Below are positions 32,806 through 40,470 of a stretch of DNA of 40,470 bases, piece by piece; within the stretch, counting starts at the first letter, position 1, and each line of letters opens with the position of its first letter. The position numbers were made by a program, and so were the translations under genes. Origin of the DNA: Bacillota bacterium (GTDB lineage Bacteria > Bacillota > Clostridia > Lutisporales > Lutisporaceae). The notes below the pieces were generated by a model. It did no database searches. It saw only the letters and a program-made list of their open reading frames with translations, and was not told the DNA's origin. The stretch lies in the NCBI GenBank assembly GCA_029553855.1, contig JAKPKE010000109.1, positions 1 to 40,470 of the forward strand, given 5' to 3'.

Positions 32806-33476
32806 TTTTTACCTCGATAATAAGAATAATAATCCGATTTTTTCCTGTCTTTTACTTTGTTTATCACAACACCGATTATATTTGCACGGACTTTTTTCAA
32901 CAGGTCTATGGATTTTTTCATATCCTCCTTTTTCGTTTTTCCTGCGGCGCATACCATTATTACTCCATCAACCAGGGTTGATAATACCGCAGCATCTGTT
33001 ATAATCCCGACAGGAGGGGAGTCCAATATTATCATATCGTATTCCTGTTCCAATTCTTCAATCAAATTCCTCATCTTCGCCGACCCCAATATCTCGGAGG
33101 GGTTCGGAGGAATCGGCCCTGATATCATTATATCCAGGTTTTTTTGACTGTCCGCCGTCTGTAATACATCTTTGTAACCAGTATCATGTATAATAACATT
33201 TGTCAGGCCGTTAAAACCTTTTGGCTCCATATATGAATAAATACTTGGCTTTCTGAAATCTGTGTCGATCAAAAGAACCTTTTTATCGGTCTGCGCCATT
33301 GAAACCGCCAGGTTAAAGGCTACAGTACTCTTGCCCTCACCCGGAAGAGAGCTGGTAACCACCAGGCTTTTTATCGGCTTATCCACATTAAAAAACTGTA
33401 TATTGGTTCTGAAGCTTCTGAAGGCCTCAGCAATTGGAGACCTTATATTATCAGCTGCAGAAAGATCTATTTTCAT
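32802..33476 (-). CDS. BY-type tyrosine kinase (CpsD/CapB/YwqD-like)
   Basis: A 224-residue cytosolic bacterial tyrosine kinase. Walker A is SSLPGEGKST (about 42-51), Walker A' VLLIDTDFRKPS (about 68-79) and Walker B MIILDSPP (about 144-151). The C-terminal tail DYYSYYRGKK carries the tyrosine cluster for autophosphorylation. The kinase needs a membrane activator, encoded just upstream as the Wzz-like protein, since the two are split in Firmicutes. Its stop overlaps the phosphatase start by four bases. Phosphorylation state is thought to control export and chain length of the polysaccharide made by the upstream genes. Confidence 0.93.
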   Translation of the reverse strand: MKIDLSAADNIRSPIAEAFRSFRTNIQFFNVDKPIKSLVVTSSLPGEGKSTVAFNLAVSMAQTDKKVLLIDTDFRKPSIYSYMEPKGFNGLTNVIIHDTGYKDVLQTADSQKNLDIMISGPIPPNPSEILGSAKMRNLIEELEQEYDMIILDSPPVGIITDAAVLSTLVDGVIMVCAAGKTKKEDMKKSIDLLKKVRANIIGVVINKVKDRKKSDYYSYYRGKK

Positions 33477-33493
33477 TATACCCCTCCTGTCCT

Positions 33494-34156
33494 TTATGCT
33501 TCGGGTATCAATCCTAAAACCGGCAGCATGAAACAGCTTTCAATATCTTCCTGTGTTTTGACAGTATTATCAAAGTATTCGCGAAGAAATATGAAAAATG
33601 TGCTCAGCATTATTCCCAAAACCGCCGCAATTGCCATATTGATAACCGGCATAGGCCTGATTGGTTTTAACGGTATTTCCGCCTTGTCAATCAGTTGTAT
33701 GTTTTCAATATTCATTATCCTGGCAACATGCTTTATAAATACCTTTGCTATCTCATTGGCAATTGTAGCAGACATTTCGGCACTGTTATCCTTAACTGAT
33801 ATCTTTATGATTTCTGTATCGCTGACTAGTTTTACTTCAATTTTCTTATCCAGCTCTTTATAAGTAAGGCTCAATCCCAGATTGGACATAAACTCATTTG
33901 CCACTACTCTGCTTTTTGCAATTTCGCCATAGGTAGAGACCAGCTTCTGATTCAACAGTACATCTTCATACTCTATTCCCTGCTTGTATGCCTGTGGTTT
34001 TCCTATCATTAAAGTAGTAAATGCCTGGTACTCCGGCGCCAAAATGTAATAGCTCACAAGCCCGCTTATTGCAGTAAACAGAATAGTTGTTAAAATAACA
34101 ATCCATAGTTTTTTCTGCAAAATCTTCAATAAGTCTCTAAGGTCTATTACTTCCAT
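33494..34156 (-). CDS. Wzz/CapA-type chain-length and kinase-activator protein
   Basis: A 220-residue membrane protein of the Wzz family. Residues about 17-37 and 167-187 are membrane segments that enclose an extracytoplasmic domain, and a short cytoplasmic tail follows (REYFDNTVKTQEDIES), which would contact the kinase. The proline-rich motif before the second segment (IPLKPIRPMPVINMAIA) is typical. The ATG at 34156 follows GGGAGGA; 16 codons of open frame upstream are not needed. It lies between the polymerase-like and kinase genes, with the same strand and close spacing. Confidence 0.92.
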   Translation of the reverse strand: MEVIDLRDLLKILQKKLWIVILTTILFTAISGLVSYYILAPEYQAFTTLMIGKPQAYKQGIEYEDVLLNQKLVSTYGEIAKSRVVANEFMSNLGLSLTYKELDKKIEVKLVSDTEIIKISVKDNSAEMSATIANEIAKVFIKHVARIMNIENIQLIDKAEIPLKPIRPMPVINMAIAAVLGIMLSTFFIFLREYFDNTVKTQEDIESCFMLPVLGLIPEA

Positions 34157-34178
34157 ATTATCCTCCCTTATTTCCGGT

Positions 34179-35336
34179 TCATATATCATTGCCTTTTTTG
34201 CCATTGCTGTATATTAATGCTGTCATTATCCAAAAAAGCGTATTCCTTATGCCGTTATGGGTCAGGCCGTATAATGTGACAAAGCCTATTATGTACAGCC
34301 CCTCCCGTCTGTTTTTTATGCATACGGCGGACAGAATTGCCATATATAAAGAAATACCGACTATTCCATAGGACATTAATATATTTCCTAATGTTGAGTG
34401 AAACTCAGCGGTTGATCCAAAACGTGAATAAATACCTTCCCCGGCGCCAAACAACAAATATTGCTGATATGCAAACAACCTGTCATAACCCCTTTGGGAT
34501 AAATTATCATCATTGGATTGACCTATCGTAGACAATCTGTATCCGACACTCTGAAACAGGATATTTGAATTAAATGCTTCATTATTACATTTATATGCCG
34601 TCAATAAAGCTGCAACTATAAACAGCAAAATGAAAATTGTTTTATTGGTATTCCTGGCAAATATCAGATCCTTAATGTGCAATAAAACAAAATATAAAAG
34701 CATTCCAAAGAAAGATATAATAGCGGCTTTTGACAGCGAAGCCAGGCATAATGCAGAGGCAACAATGATGCCTGTAATCAGCCAAATGCCCTTTATATTT
34801 AATTTCCCGCCAAGGAACAACAATAAGGCTAAAGTAAGCAGGCTGTGATAGCCTAACTGGTTCGGATTATTAAAGTAAGCCATTGCCCTGTTTCCGGCAA
34901 AACCCCCGCTTAGTAAGAGTATGACAAATTGTAATGCTATAGAAGCCAGTACAGAAAAATATACAAGTCGATATATTTGCCTGCCATGTATCGAATATAG
35001 GGAAATGATAAAAGATAACGTCATAAAGTTGAATACATAAAACATTGATGCAGTAAAAAAACATTTTTCTCCGCCAAGGAGCAGCGACCACAATATATTA
35101 ATAAAGGTTATGTAGAATACAAAAATTACATTCACAAGCACAAACTGCTTTGAGCCTTTAAGAAAATTCAGTTTTAACCCGTTACTGAAAATATATAATA
35201 TTATCGCTGCTGTCAAAACTAAATCTGAAACCTGGGGAAGTCCGCTTTCCCAAAGATAAAAAGGCTTCAGGATAAAATACATGCTCAATAGTATCAGTGT
35301 GGCTTTATCTGACTTCTGCTTCGTCTTCATTTGCAT
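34179..35336 (-). CDS. O-antigen ligase/polymerase-like membrane protein
   Basis: A 385-residue polytopic protein with about ten to twelve membrane segments. The long extracytoplasmic loop (about 255-320) contains SVGYRLSTIGQSNDDNLSQR, a variant of the Wzy/WaaL loop rich in R and H residues, with FHSTLGNILMSYGIVGISLY after it, which is the usual C-terminal pattern (H-N/S..L..G..G). A polymerase of repeating units or a ligase is therefore expected in this operon. No clear ribosome binding site precedes the ATG at 35336; the gene overlaps the upstream GNAT gene by ten bases, so translation is probably coupled. A second ATG at 35330 is possible. Confidence 0.85.
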   Translation of the reverse strand: MQMKTKQKSDKATLILLSMYFILKPFYLWESGLPQVSDLVLTAAIILYIFSNGLKLNFLKGSKQFVLVNVIFVFYITFINILWSLLLGGEKCFFTASMFYVFNFMTLSFIISLYSIHGRQIYRLVYFSVLASIALQFVILLLSGGFAGNRAMAYFNNPNQLGYHSLLTLALLLFLGGKLNIKGIWLITGIIVASALCLASLSKAAIISFFGMLLYFVLLHIKDLIFARNTNKTIFILLFIVAALLTAYKCNNEAFNSNILFQSVGYRLSTIGQSNDDNLSQRGYDRLFAYQQYLLFGAGEGIYSRFGSTAEFHSTLGNILMSYGIVGISLYMAILSAVCIKNRREGLYIIGFVTLYGLTHNGIRNTLFWIMTALIYSNGKKGNDI

Positions 35337-37081
35337 AATTCAACTACGTTATGTTTAGTCATGCCGGATATTTTTTCTCTGATTATTTTATATTTAGGGC
35401 AAAACACCTTTTCATATATGCATTGCTCCAACGACTTATTTCTCCCATCCAATGCAACATAGCATCTTCTATACTTCTCTTTATATAATAGATTCAAAAT
35501 GTTTAATAAAATGTATGTATAGTTATATTCGTTTTTGTACTTCTTTTCAATAAAAGTGTCGTAAATATATACATCACATTTATTCAGCGGTATGATTAAT
35601 TTTTTACCCGGGATCTCAATACTTGAACAGTTTATCCAGCAATAATGAATTATCTTGCCGTTATGTATAGTAACATAGCATTTATTCCTGTTTACAAGCC
35701 TTCTTATTATCTCACTCGGGGATCTGTTCATCACATCGGATAATGTCTCCAAATCATTTATTGTCCCCTCTTTCACCTGCATATCGCTTTGGGGGATTTC
35801 TGAATTGTTCAGGCGTTTTTCTAACACCAGACAGCTTTTATGACCGGCTATTGCCTTGGTAAAGTGCTTTAATTTATTTAGAATATACAGCAGCAGCCCA
35901 TTTTGGTATATGCCGCTTCTTATTTCTGAGACTCTATCCGAAATATTCGCCCCGGAGAATAAGTATTTGAGCTTTCCCAGACGGTACTTTTTGAAATCAT
36001 AAATCTTCTTATTCCTTCTCAGGATATTTACCAGCTTTATTTTTACCCAATATTTAATATAGTAGATTAAAATGGACTGCAGGTTGTTTGAAGGCAATAC
36101 CGCGGTGAAGACTTCCTCGCATTGATCAGACCATCTGGCTTTATATGGTTCATATCCCGGTCCAAGATCAATAATACCTACTTGAGAAAGAAAGCACTCC
36201 TCAATTTTCTTCCTTAGTACCAAAACACCGGGGCTTAAAAAGTTAAAATCATCATCATGGGCAATTCGAATAAAAAGACATCTATTATTATATTCAAATC
36301 CGTATATAAAACTTAAAACTTTGCCGTTCAAGGTAATTGCATCCACAGTAGTATTAAACCTGCTGCTCTTATTAAAGGCCAATTCCTGATAGAATTCTTT
36401 GACCCTTCCCCTTGAAAAGCTGCAATTCCCTATTTTCCTCATCCATCGTTTGTCATGTATCTTAAAAACTTCATCAAGCTTATCCGTGGATATCCTTAAA
36501 TAATCTAAATTACCAAGGCTCTTTAGTTTTTTCTCCTTGATGTTCATTGAAAACCTGGAATTCTTCCCGAACCTGCTCCCGAAGTAAGTATTGAAATCCT
36601 TACCTTCCGTACTTATCAGGTAGCGGACCAGAAAACCAGCGGCAAACGGTAGTCTTTTATCTTTCAGATATTCTTTCAGCATACTGCAGTTTACAGTCTT
36701 TATGGATAATGAATCAAGCTTGATTATGTTTCTCCCTTTTAAGCCTCTTAAAAAATCAAGTATGCACTTCAAAGCTTCTTTCCTATCTTTGTCTCTTAAT
36801 ATAAAATCATTGCTGCCCGACTCCCTGCTGCCTATAAAACTTATCTCATTACAAATTCCCTTTTCTGTTGACATAAGCGGACAAATGCCTATAACTTCCT
36901 GTTCTTTCTTAACTATAAGCACAAAAGGCTTATGCCTGCCCTCCATGAATTTCCACCGGGTTATGATCCAATCCGGTTCAAAAAATACATTATCACTGTG
37001 TATTTCTTCAAGGATGCTTTCCCATTCATTTTTATATGATATGAGCCCCTCAATACTGTTAATAATTTCTATCTTCATCAT
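35327..37081 (-). CDS. Double acyltransferase: BioF2/FemAB-like GNAT plus C-terminal GNAT
   Basis: A 584-residue cytosolic protein. The N-terminal about 330 residues form a BioF2-like (CelD/FemAB-type) GNAT domain, with NDFILRDKDRKEALKCILDF and GIIDLGPGYEPYKARWSDQC as typical parts (the latter is the family's D-x-GP-G..YK..W motif). Residues about 330-435 are basic and link to a second, GNAT-like half (about 438-584), with KEGTINDLETLSDVMNRSPS and ending in YVALDGRNKSLEQCIYEKV. The two halves are a fusion or duplication of acyltransferase modules. In polysaccharide loci such enzymes acylate sugars or attach amino acids. The ATG follows AAGGAG. It lies in the operon between the deacetylase-like and polymerase-like genes. 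Substrate unknown. Confidence 0.8.
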   Translation of the reverse strand: MMKIEIINSIEGLISYKNEWESILEEIHSDNVFFEPDWIITRWKFMEGRHKPFVLIVKKEQEVIGICPLMSTEKGICNEISFIGSRESGSNDFILRDKDRKEALKCILDFLRGLKGRNIIKLDSLSIKTVNCSMLKEYLKDKRLPFAAGFLVRYLISTEGKDFNTYFGSRFGKNSRFSMNIKEKKLKSLGNLDYLRISTDKLDEVFKIHDKRWMRKIGNCSFSRGRVKEFYQELAFNKSSRFNTTVDAITLNGKVLSFIYGFEYNNRCLFIRIAHDDDFNFLSPGVLVLRKKIEECFLSQVGIIDLGPGYEPYKARWSDQCEEVFTAVLPSNNLQSILIYYIKYWVKIKLVNILRRNKKIYDFKKYRLGKLKYLFSGANISDRVSEIRSGIYQNGLLLYILNKLKHFTKAIAGHKSCLVLEKRLNNSEIPQSDMQVKEGTINDLETLSDVMNRSPSEIIRRLVNRNKCYVTIHNGKIIHYCWINCSSIEIPGKKLIIPLNKCDVYIYDTFIEKKYKNEYNYTYILLNILNLLYKEKYRRCYVALDGRNKSLEQCIYEKVFCPKYKIIREKISGMTKHNVVELCK

Positions 37082-37090
37082 CCCAGCTCC

Positions 37091-38068
37091 TTAGATACAG
37101 TTTAGCAATTCAACTGTCCCTTTCATATTTTTTGTTTCCAGTTCTCCGTTATCCCGGCTTGACTGAACTTCCATAAATATTTCTTCCAATCCGTACAGGA
37201 GCTTTTTCTGGTTGGTAGCTATATTGAAAGGGTGAAACCATAAATGAAATATCCTTTTATTTTCTATTGCTTTTCTGATTCCTTTTTTTGCCTTATTAAT
37301 TCTGAATTCTACCGGTATTAATTTCCGAAAACCATTCATTGGAAGATACAGCATCGAGCCAGGTATGTTATATAGGCCCTGATCATATTCCGGCAGGCTG
37401 ACAGGGGGGCATAGGGACAGCAGTTGATCTATCATATGGCATACTTTCCTCAGTCCTTTTGGAAATGACCTGTACCATACAGGTTCTATACCCCTATAAG
37501 CTGTAAATCCGAAGTTGTTCAGCTCATCAACATATCCTGCTGTATTTCTTGGAAAAACAAAGCTTTTGAGCTCTATATCAAATTTCCCGGCTTCGCAAAC
37601 ACAATTTGTGAGATCAGCTCTTACTGTATTCCTTTTTGTATTCTCATCCCCATAAAGTATATGTGCAAAGCTATGGCTGGCTATTTCCTGATGAACACTG
37701 CAATTGATCACCTTTCTTACTATGTCCTGCCCATACCACAGCGGTGCTTCCTTATCATCAGTACAAGGGGATTGTTCGAACCAGTCCTTTGAATACCACG
37801 GATAGGTACTCCGGGGTATGTCTGAATGCTTCCCGCCCTTTGCCGGATTGCACCTCTGCAGGAATAGATGTCCTACTATTGCCCATGTGGCAGGAATATT
37901 ATATTTCTCAAGAAGCACCAGAATCTTGTCAATGCAGTCCCTGGCCTGCTCATAATACTTTTTGTTTTTTTCGAGTTGGGCGGGCTTATCAATTGCCCCC
38001 CAACATAATTCAACGTCCAGGCTTAATACGAAAATACCCTTCGGCAAAGTTAATTTGCTGTCCTTCAT
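37091..38068 (-). CDS. Polysaccharide deacetylase-like (NodB-fold) protein
   Basis: A 325-residue protein with a divergent NodB fold. The first motif is LSLDVELCWG, with D18-V-E rather than the classical T-F-D-D. The second is S-H132-S-F-A-H136, and the later motifs are FPRNTAGYVDEL and HLWFHPFNI. It has no signal peptide, so it acts in the cytoplasm or on a lipid-linked sugar at the inner face, unlike the lipoprotein deacetylase at 432-1535. Whether it still deacetylates is open. It overlaps the GT4 gene by four bases (ATGA) and is followed after nine bases by the acyltransferase gene. Deacetylation followed by re-acylation is one possible logic of the pair. Confidence 0.85.
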   Translation of the reverse strand: MKDSKLTLPKGIFVLSLDVELCWGAIDKPAQLEKNKKYYEQARDCIDKILVLLEKYNIPATWAIVGHLFLQRCNPAKGGKHSDIPRSTYPWYSKDWFEQSPCTDDKEAPLWYGQDIVRKVINCSVHQEIASHSFAHILYGDENTKRNTVRADLTNCVCEAGKFDIELKSFVFPRNTAGYVDELNNFGFTAYRGIEPVWYRSFPKGLRKVCHMIDQLLSLCPPVSLPEYDQGLYNIPGSMLYLPMNGFRKLIPVEFRINKAKKGIRKAIENKRIFHLWFHPFNIATNQKKLLYGLEEIFMEVQSSRDNGELETKNMKGTVELLNCI

Positions 38069-39231
38069 ATACTCCCCCTATTTATATACTCCTCGTATAG
38101 TTTGTTTATTATATCCGCCTGCCTGCCGACTATTTGCCTTTCATCAAATTGTTCTTTTGCCCTTTCCCTTCCTTTTGCCTTCATGCTGTTCAGCAGCCTT
38201 TTGTCTGCAATCAGCGTTTCTAATTTCTCTCGGATGTCATATTCTGATTGCGGTTTTACGAGAAAGCCCGTTTCCCCATCTATCACCTCTTCTCTGCAGC
38301 CCCTTATATCTGTCGCTACAACTGCACATCCCATCGCCATTGCTTCGATAATTGTTCTGGGCATCCCTTCCCTATAGGAAGGGAGACAGAATATATCGGT
38401 AACGTATAGAATGTTATTTATATCCTCCCTGAATCCCAAGAATATGATTTTTCTGTTGTCCTTATACTTTCTGACTATCAGGTCCCTGGTTTTCTTATCT
38501 CTGCAACCCTGATCCATATCTCCGACTATTATTAGTCTTGCTTCATCATTATCAATACTGCCGAATGCTCCGACCAGCTCCCTTATCCCCTTCTCCCTCA
38601 CTAACCGTCCGACAAATGTAACAATTATATTTTCATCAGTAAGCTTGAAATCCTTATATAGTTTATTAATCTCTGCATTGCATATGTTTTGCGGATTGAA
38701 TCTCCCATATATATCAATTCCGTTTCCGATACATACAATCTTTTTTTCATCGATAAAGCGATTATTTATTGCTGTTATTCTATCTTCATCGCTTTGTGTA
38801 AAAATGAAATCCGTAAAATATCTGGCCAGGTACTTTTCAATATTCAAAATCAATTTATATTTCATTGGTGGCATGTCGTCATGAAAGTAGAATCCGTGGG
38901 CCGTATAGACAACTATAGGCACCTTCGCCAGCTTTGCCGCTATTCTTCCAAGAGCAGATGCCACGGGCGTATGAACATGCAGCACATCGGGTCTCTCTTT
39001 TTTGAATAAAATATACAGTTTGAATATGGATTTTATATTTGAAAGTACTCCGACCTTTCTCTCTATTGGTACATTTATAATATCAAGGCCTTCCCTCTTC
39101 AACTCCTCTGTATATGGGCCCCCGGAACAGACACAGATAACCTCTAATCCCTGATCCATCAGGTGCCTGATTAACGGCTTCAGAAAAATCTTGATTGTCC
39201 GGTCAATAGCGCACAATTGCATTATTTTCAT
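38065..39231 (-). CDS. Glycosyltransferase family 4 protein
   Basis: A 388-residue GT-B glycosyltransferase. The N-terminal domain begins MKIMQLCAIDRTIKIFLKPL and has HVHTPVASALGRIAA and YTAHGFYFHDDMP, as in GT4 enzymes of lipid-linked glycan assembly. The donor-binding domain has FVGRLVREKGIRELV and the EX7E motif in PSYREGMPRTIIEAMA. No membrane segment; a membrane-associated enzyme using an undecaprenyl-linked acceptor is expected. The ATG has AAGG four to five bases upstream. It follows the epimerase gene by ten bases. It is the only glycosyltransferase seen in this part of the operon; others may lie beyond the window. Confidence 0.93.
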   Translation of the reverse strand: MKIMQLCAIDRTIKIFLKPLIRHLMDQGLEVICVCSGGPYTEELKREGLDIINVPIERKVGVLSNIKSIFKLYILFKKERPDVLHVHTPVASALGRIAAKLAKVPIVVYTAHGFYFHDDMPPMKYKLILNIEKYLARYFTDFIFTQSDEDRITAINNRFIDEKKIVCIGNGIDIYGRFNPQNICNAEINKLYKDFKLTDENIIVTFVGRLVREKGIRELVGAFGSIDNDEARLIIVGDMDQGCRDKKTRDLIVRKYKDNRKIIFLGFREDINNILYVTDIFCLPSYREGMPRTIIEAMAMGCAVVATDIRGCREEVIDGETGFLVKPQSEYDIREKLETLIADKRLLNSMKAKGRERAKEQFDERQIVGRQADIINKLYEEYINRGSI

Positions 39232-39241
39232 TTGAGTACCT

Positions 39242-40216
39242 TCATAAATTGTTTATATACCAGCTGATGCATAGCTTTAAACCTTCGTTAAAGTTATAGG
39301 CAGGCCAGTACTTAAGGATACTTTTTGCCTTTGAGATATCGGCATTTGAGTGTTTTACATCTCCGCATCTTTCAGGTCCGTAAATTGGGTCCAAATCTAT
39401 ATGTAATAGTTCAGCTATCTTTGAATATAGCCCGTTAATAGAAATCCTTTCCCCATTTCCAATATTGAATACTTCCCCGAATGCTTCCCTTTCTGCCGCG
39501 CATGCCGCCAAGTTTGCATCCACCACATTCTCCACATAAGTAAAATCCCTGGATTGTTCTCCATCTCCGTTGATTACAGGCCTTTCACCCTTCAATAACT
39601 TCCCTATGAATTTCGGTATTACGGCGGCATAGGCCGAATAACAGCTCTGTTTTTTCCCAAATACATTAAAATACCTGAGTCCTATCGTCGGCAGCCCAAA
39701 TAAGTCAAAAAAATTCCTCCCGTACAATTCTCCCGTAACTTTTGAAATTGCATAGGGTGACAGGGGCCTGCCCGTTTTATCCTCCCTTTTCGGAAGCTGC
39801 TGCGAATCGCCATAAACCGATGAAGAGGAAGCATACACGAACCTTTTCACATTGCTATCTCTCGCAGCAATCAACATGTTCAGCGTTCCGGTAATATTTG
39901 AATCATTTGTGTCTCCGGGTTTTTCTATGGAACGGGGTACCGAACCCAATGCCGCCTGGTGCAGCACATAATCAACATTTTTGCACGCTTTCCGGCAATC
40001 TTCAATATTTTGTATGTCCCCTTCCATTAATAAGAAATTTTTGTTCCCTATAAATTCCCTTATATTTTCCTCCCGACCGGTTGAAAAGTTGTCCAGTGCC
40101 ACCGCTTCATGCCCTGCTCCCAGTATTCTTTCAATTAAATTGGAGCCAATGAATCCGGCGCCGCCTGTCACCAGGAATTTTGATTTTTCAGGTAATTTCG
40201 GCTCATAATTATCCAT
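39242..40216 (-). CDS. NAD-dependent UDP-sugar 4-epimerase (WbpP/TviC-like)
   Basis: A 324-residue extended short-chain dehydrogenase. The Rossmann motif is TGGAGFIGSN (17-26), and the catalytic residues are S-S-S-V-Y-G (about 131-136) and Y-A-I-S-K (Y152, K156). HQAALGSVPRSIEKP is the typical segment of UDP-N-acetylglucosamine 4-epimerases of the WbpP/TviC type, which prefer N-acetylated sugars; GYERCG-like PERCGDVKHSNAD is also characteristic. It would supply UDP-GalNAc or UDP-Gal. The ATG has GGGGGT seven bases upstream and follows the sugar transferase gene by 11 bases. Confidence 0.93.
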   Translation of the reverse strand: MDNYEPKLPEKSKFLVTGGAGFIGSNLIERILGAGHEAVALDNFSTGREENIREFIGNKNFLLMEGDIQNIEDCRKACKNVDYVLHQAALGSVPRSIEKPGDTNDSNITGTLNMLIAARDSNVKRFVYASSSSVYGDSQQLPKREDKTGRPLSPYAISKVTGELYGRNFFDLFGLPTIGLRYFNVFGKKQSCYSAYAAVIPKFIGKLLKGERPVINGDGEQSRDFTYVENVVDANLAACAAEREAFGEVFNIGNGERISINGLYSKIAELLHIDLDPIYGPERCGDVKHSNADISKAKSILKYWPAYNFNEGLKLCISWYINNL

Positions 40217-40227
40217 GCTATAACCCC

Positions 40228-40470
40228 CTATCTTGCTCCCTCAAAAGTTACAAGAATTCTTATTGTTTTCAGGATGATTATAATGTCCAGCAAAATAGAC
40301 TGGTTTTCAATATAATACAAATCCTTCTCCAATTTCTCCGCCGGTGATAATTCATATCCTCCGTTAACTTGTGACCAGCCTGTCAGCCCGGGCCTCACTG
40401 CGAGTCTCTCACTGAATTCAGGAAGATCCTTGCTGAACTCCGTTATAAAATAAAGCCTTTCCGGGCGCGG
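40228..40470 (-). CDS. Sugar transferase initiating EPS synthesis, C-terminal part
   Basis: The last 80 codons of a gene that continues beyond the window edge. The sequence begins PRPERLYFITEFSKDLPEFS and continues with VRPGLTGWSQVNGGYELSPA, EKLEKDLYYIENQSILLDII. These are the C-terminal motifs of the bacterial sugar transferase family (WcaJ/WbaP/EpsL-type), which link the first sugar-1-phosphate to undecaprenyl phosphate. The motif P-R-P-E-R, R-P-G-L-T-G-W and D-L-x-Y-I-x-N are diagnostic. It precedes the epimerase and is the first committed enzyme of the operon seen here. The start, the membrane domains and the operon promoter lie outside the window. Confidence 0.93.
   Translation of the reverse strand, partial: PRPERLYFITEFSKDLPEFSERLAVRPGLTGWSQVNGGYELSPAEKLEKDLYYIENQSILLDIIIILKTIRILVTFEGAR

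Overview
The window reads as chromosomal DNA of a spore-forming, low-GC Gram-positive bacterium of the class Clostridia. The evidence is an alpha/beta-type small acid-soluble spore protein, a LysM/GH18 spore-cortex lytic enzyme with a sigma-E-like promoter, a DUF4364 protein, a T-box leader in front of valS, lipoprotein signal peptides and strong GGAGG ribosome binding sites. A cellulolytic or Ruminiclostridium-like clostridium would fit, but genus is inference. I saw no insertion sequence, prophage, CRISPR array, tRNA or rRNA gene.

Layout. (1) 1-2.1 kb: the N-terminus of a probable chemoreceptor behind a long leader that resembles a c-di-GMP-I riboswitch, a lipoprotein polysaccharide deacetylase, and a SASP gene. 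(2) 2.1-8.7 kb: a DUF4364 regulator and a divergent YchF-like GTPase on the plus strand, facing a T-box-controlled valS-folC operon and pgsA on the minus strand. (3) 8.9-11.7 kb: a three-gene SsuABC/TauABC-type ABC importer with a terminator between the binding protein and the ATPase. (4) 11.7-13.7 kb: a PpaX-like HAD phosphatase, sfsA and a small acidic protein. (5) 13.7-19.7 kb: one minus-strand set holding a GlnK/GlnL-type two-component system, a TAXI binding protein, a DUF1850 protein and a fused TRAP permease. A perfect 10-bp tandem repeat sits over the -35 region of the transporter promoter and is a good candidate site for the response regulator. (6) 19.8-23 kb: an NlpC/P60 hydrolase with two peptidoglycan-binding repeats, a cysteine-rich protein and the SleL/YaaH-type hydrolase. 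(7) 23-31.5 kb: an atypical GAPDH, a 1362-residue PPDK-like phosphotransferase without the PEP/pyruvate barrel, a divergent DUF3810 membrane metalloprotease-like protein, a radical SAM/SPASM-like protein and a Fur-family repressor. The PPDK-like and DUF3810 genes diverge from a perfect 25-bp inverted repeat that carries an extended -10 box in each arm. (8) 31.7 kb: a small hydrophobic protein with a sigma-K-like promoter. (9) 32-40.5 kb: the distal part of an exopolysaccharide operon read on the minus strand: sugar transferase (cut by the window edge), epimerase, GT4, deacetylase-like protein, double-GNAT protein, O-antigen-ligase/polymerase-like protein, Wzz-like protein, BY-kinase and PHP-type tyrosine phosphatase.

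The most interesting points are the inverted-repeat promoter shared by the PPDK-like and DUF3810 genes, the PPDK-like protein itself, the tandem repeat in front of the TAXI-TRAP genes, and the riboswitch-like leader of the chemoreceptor fragment. All assignments come from reading the sequence and recalling families; no database search was run.
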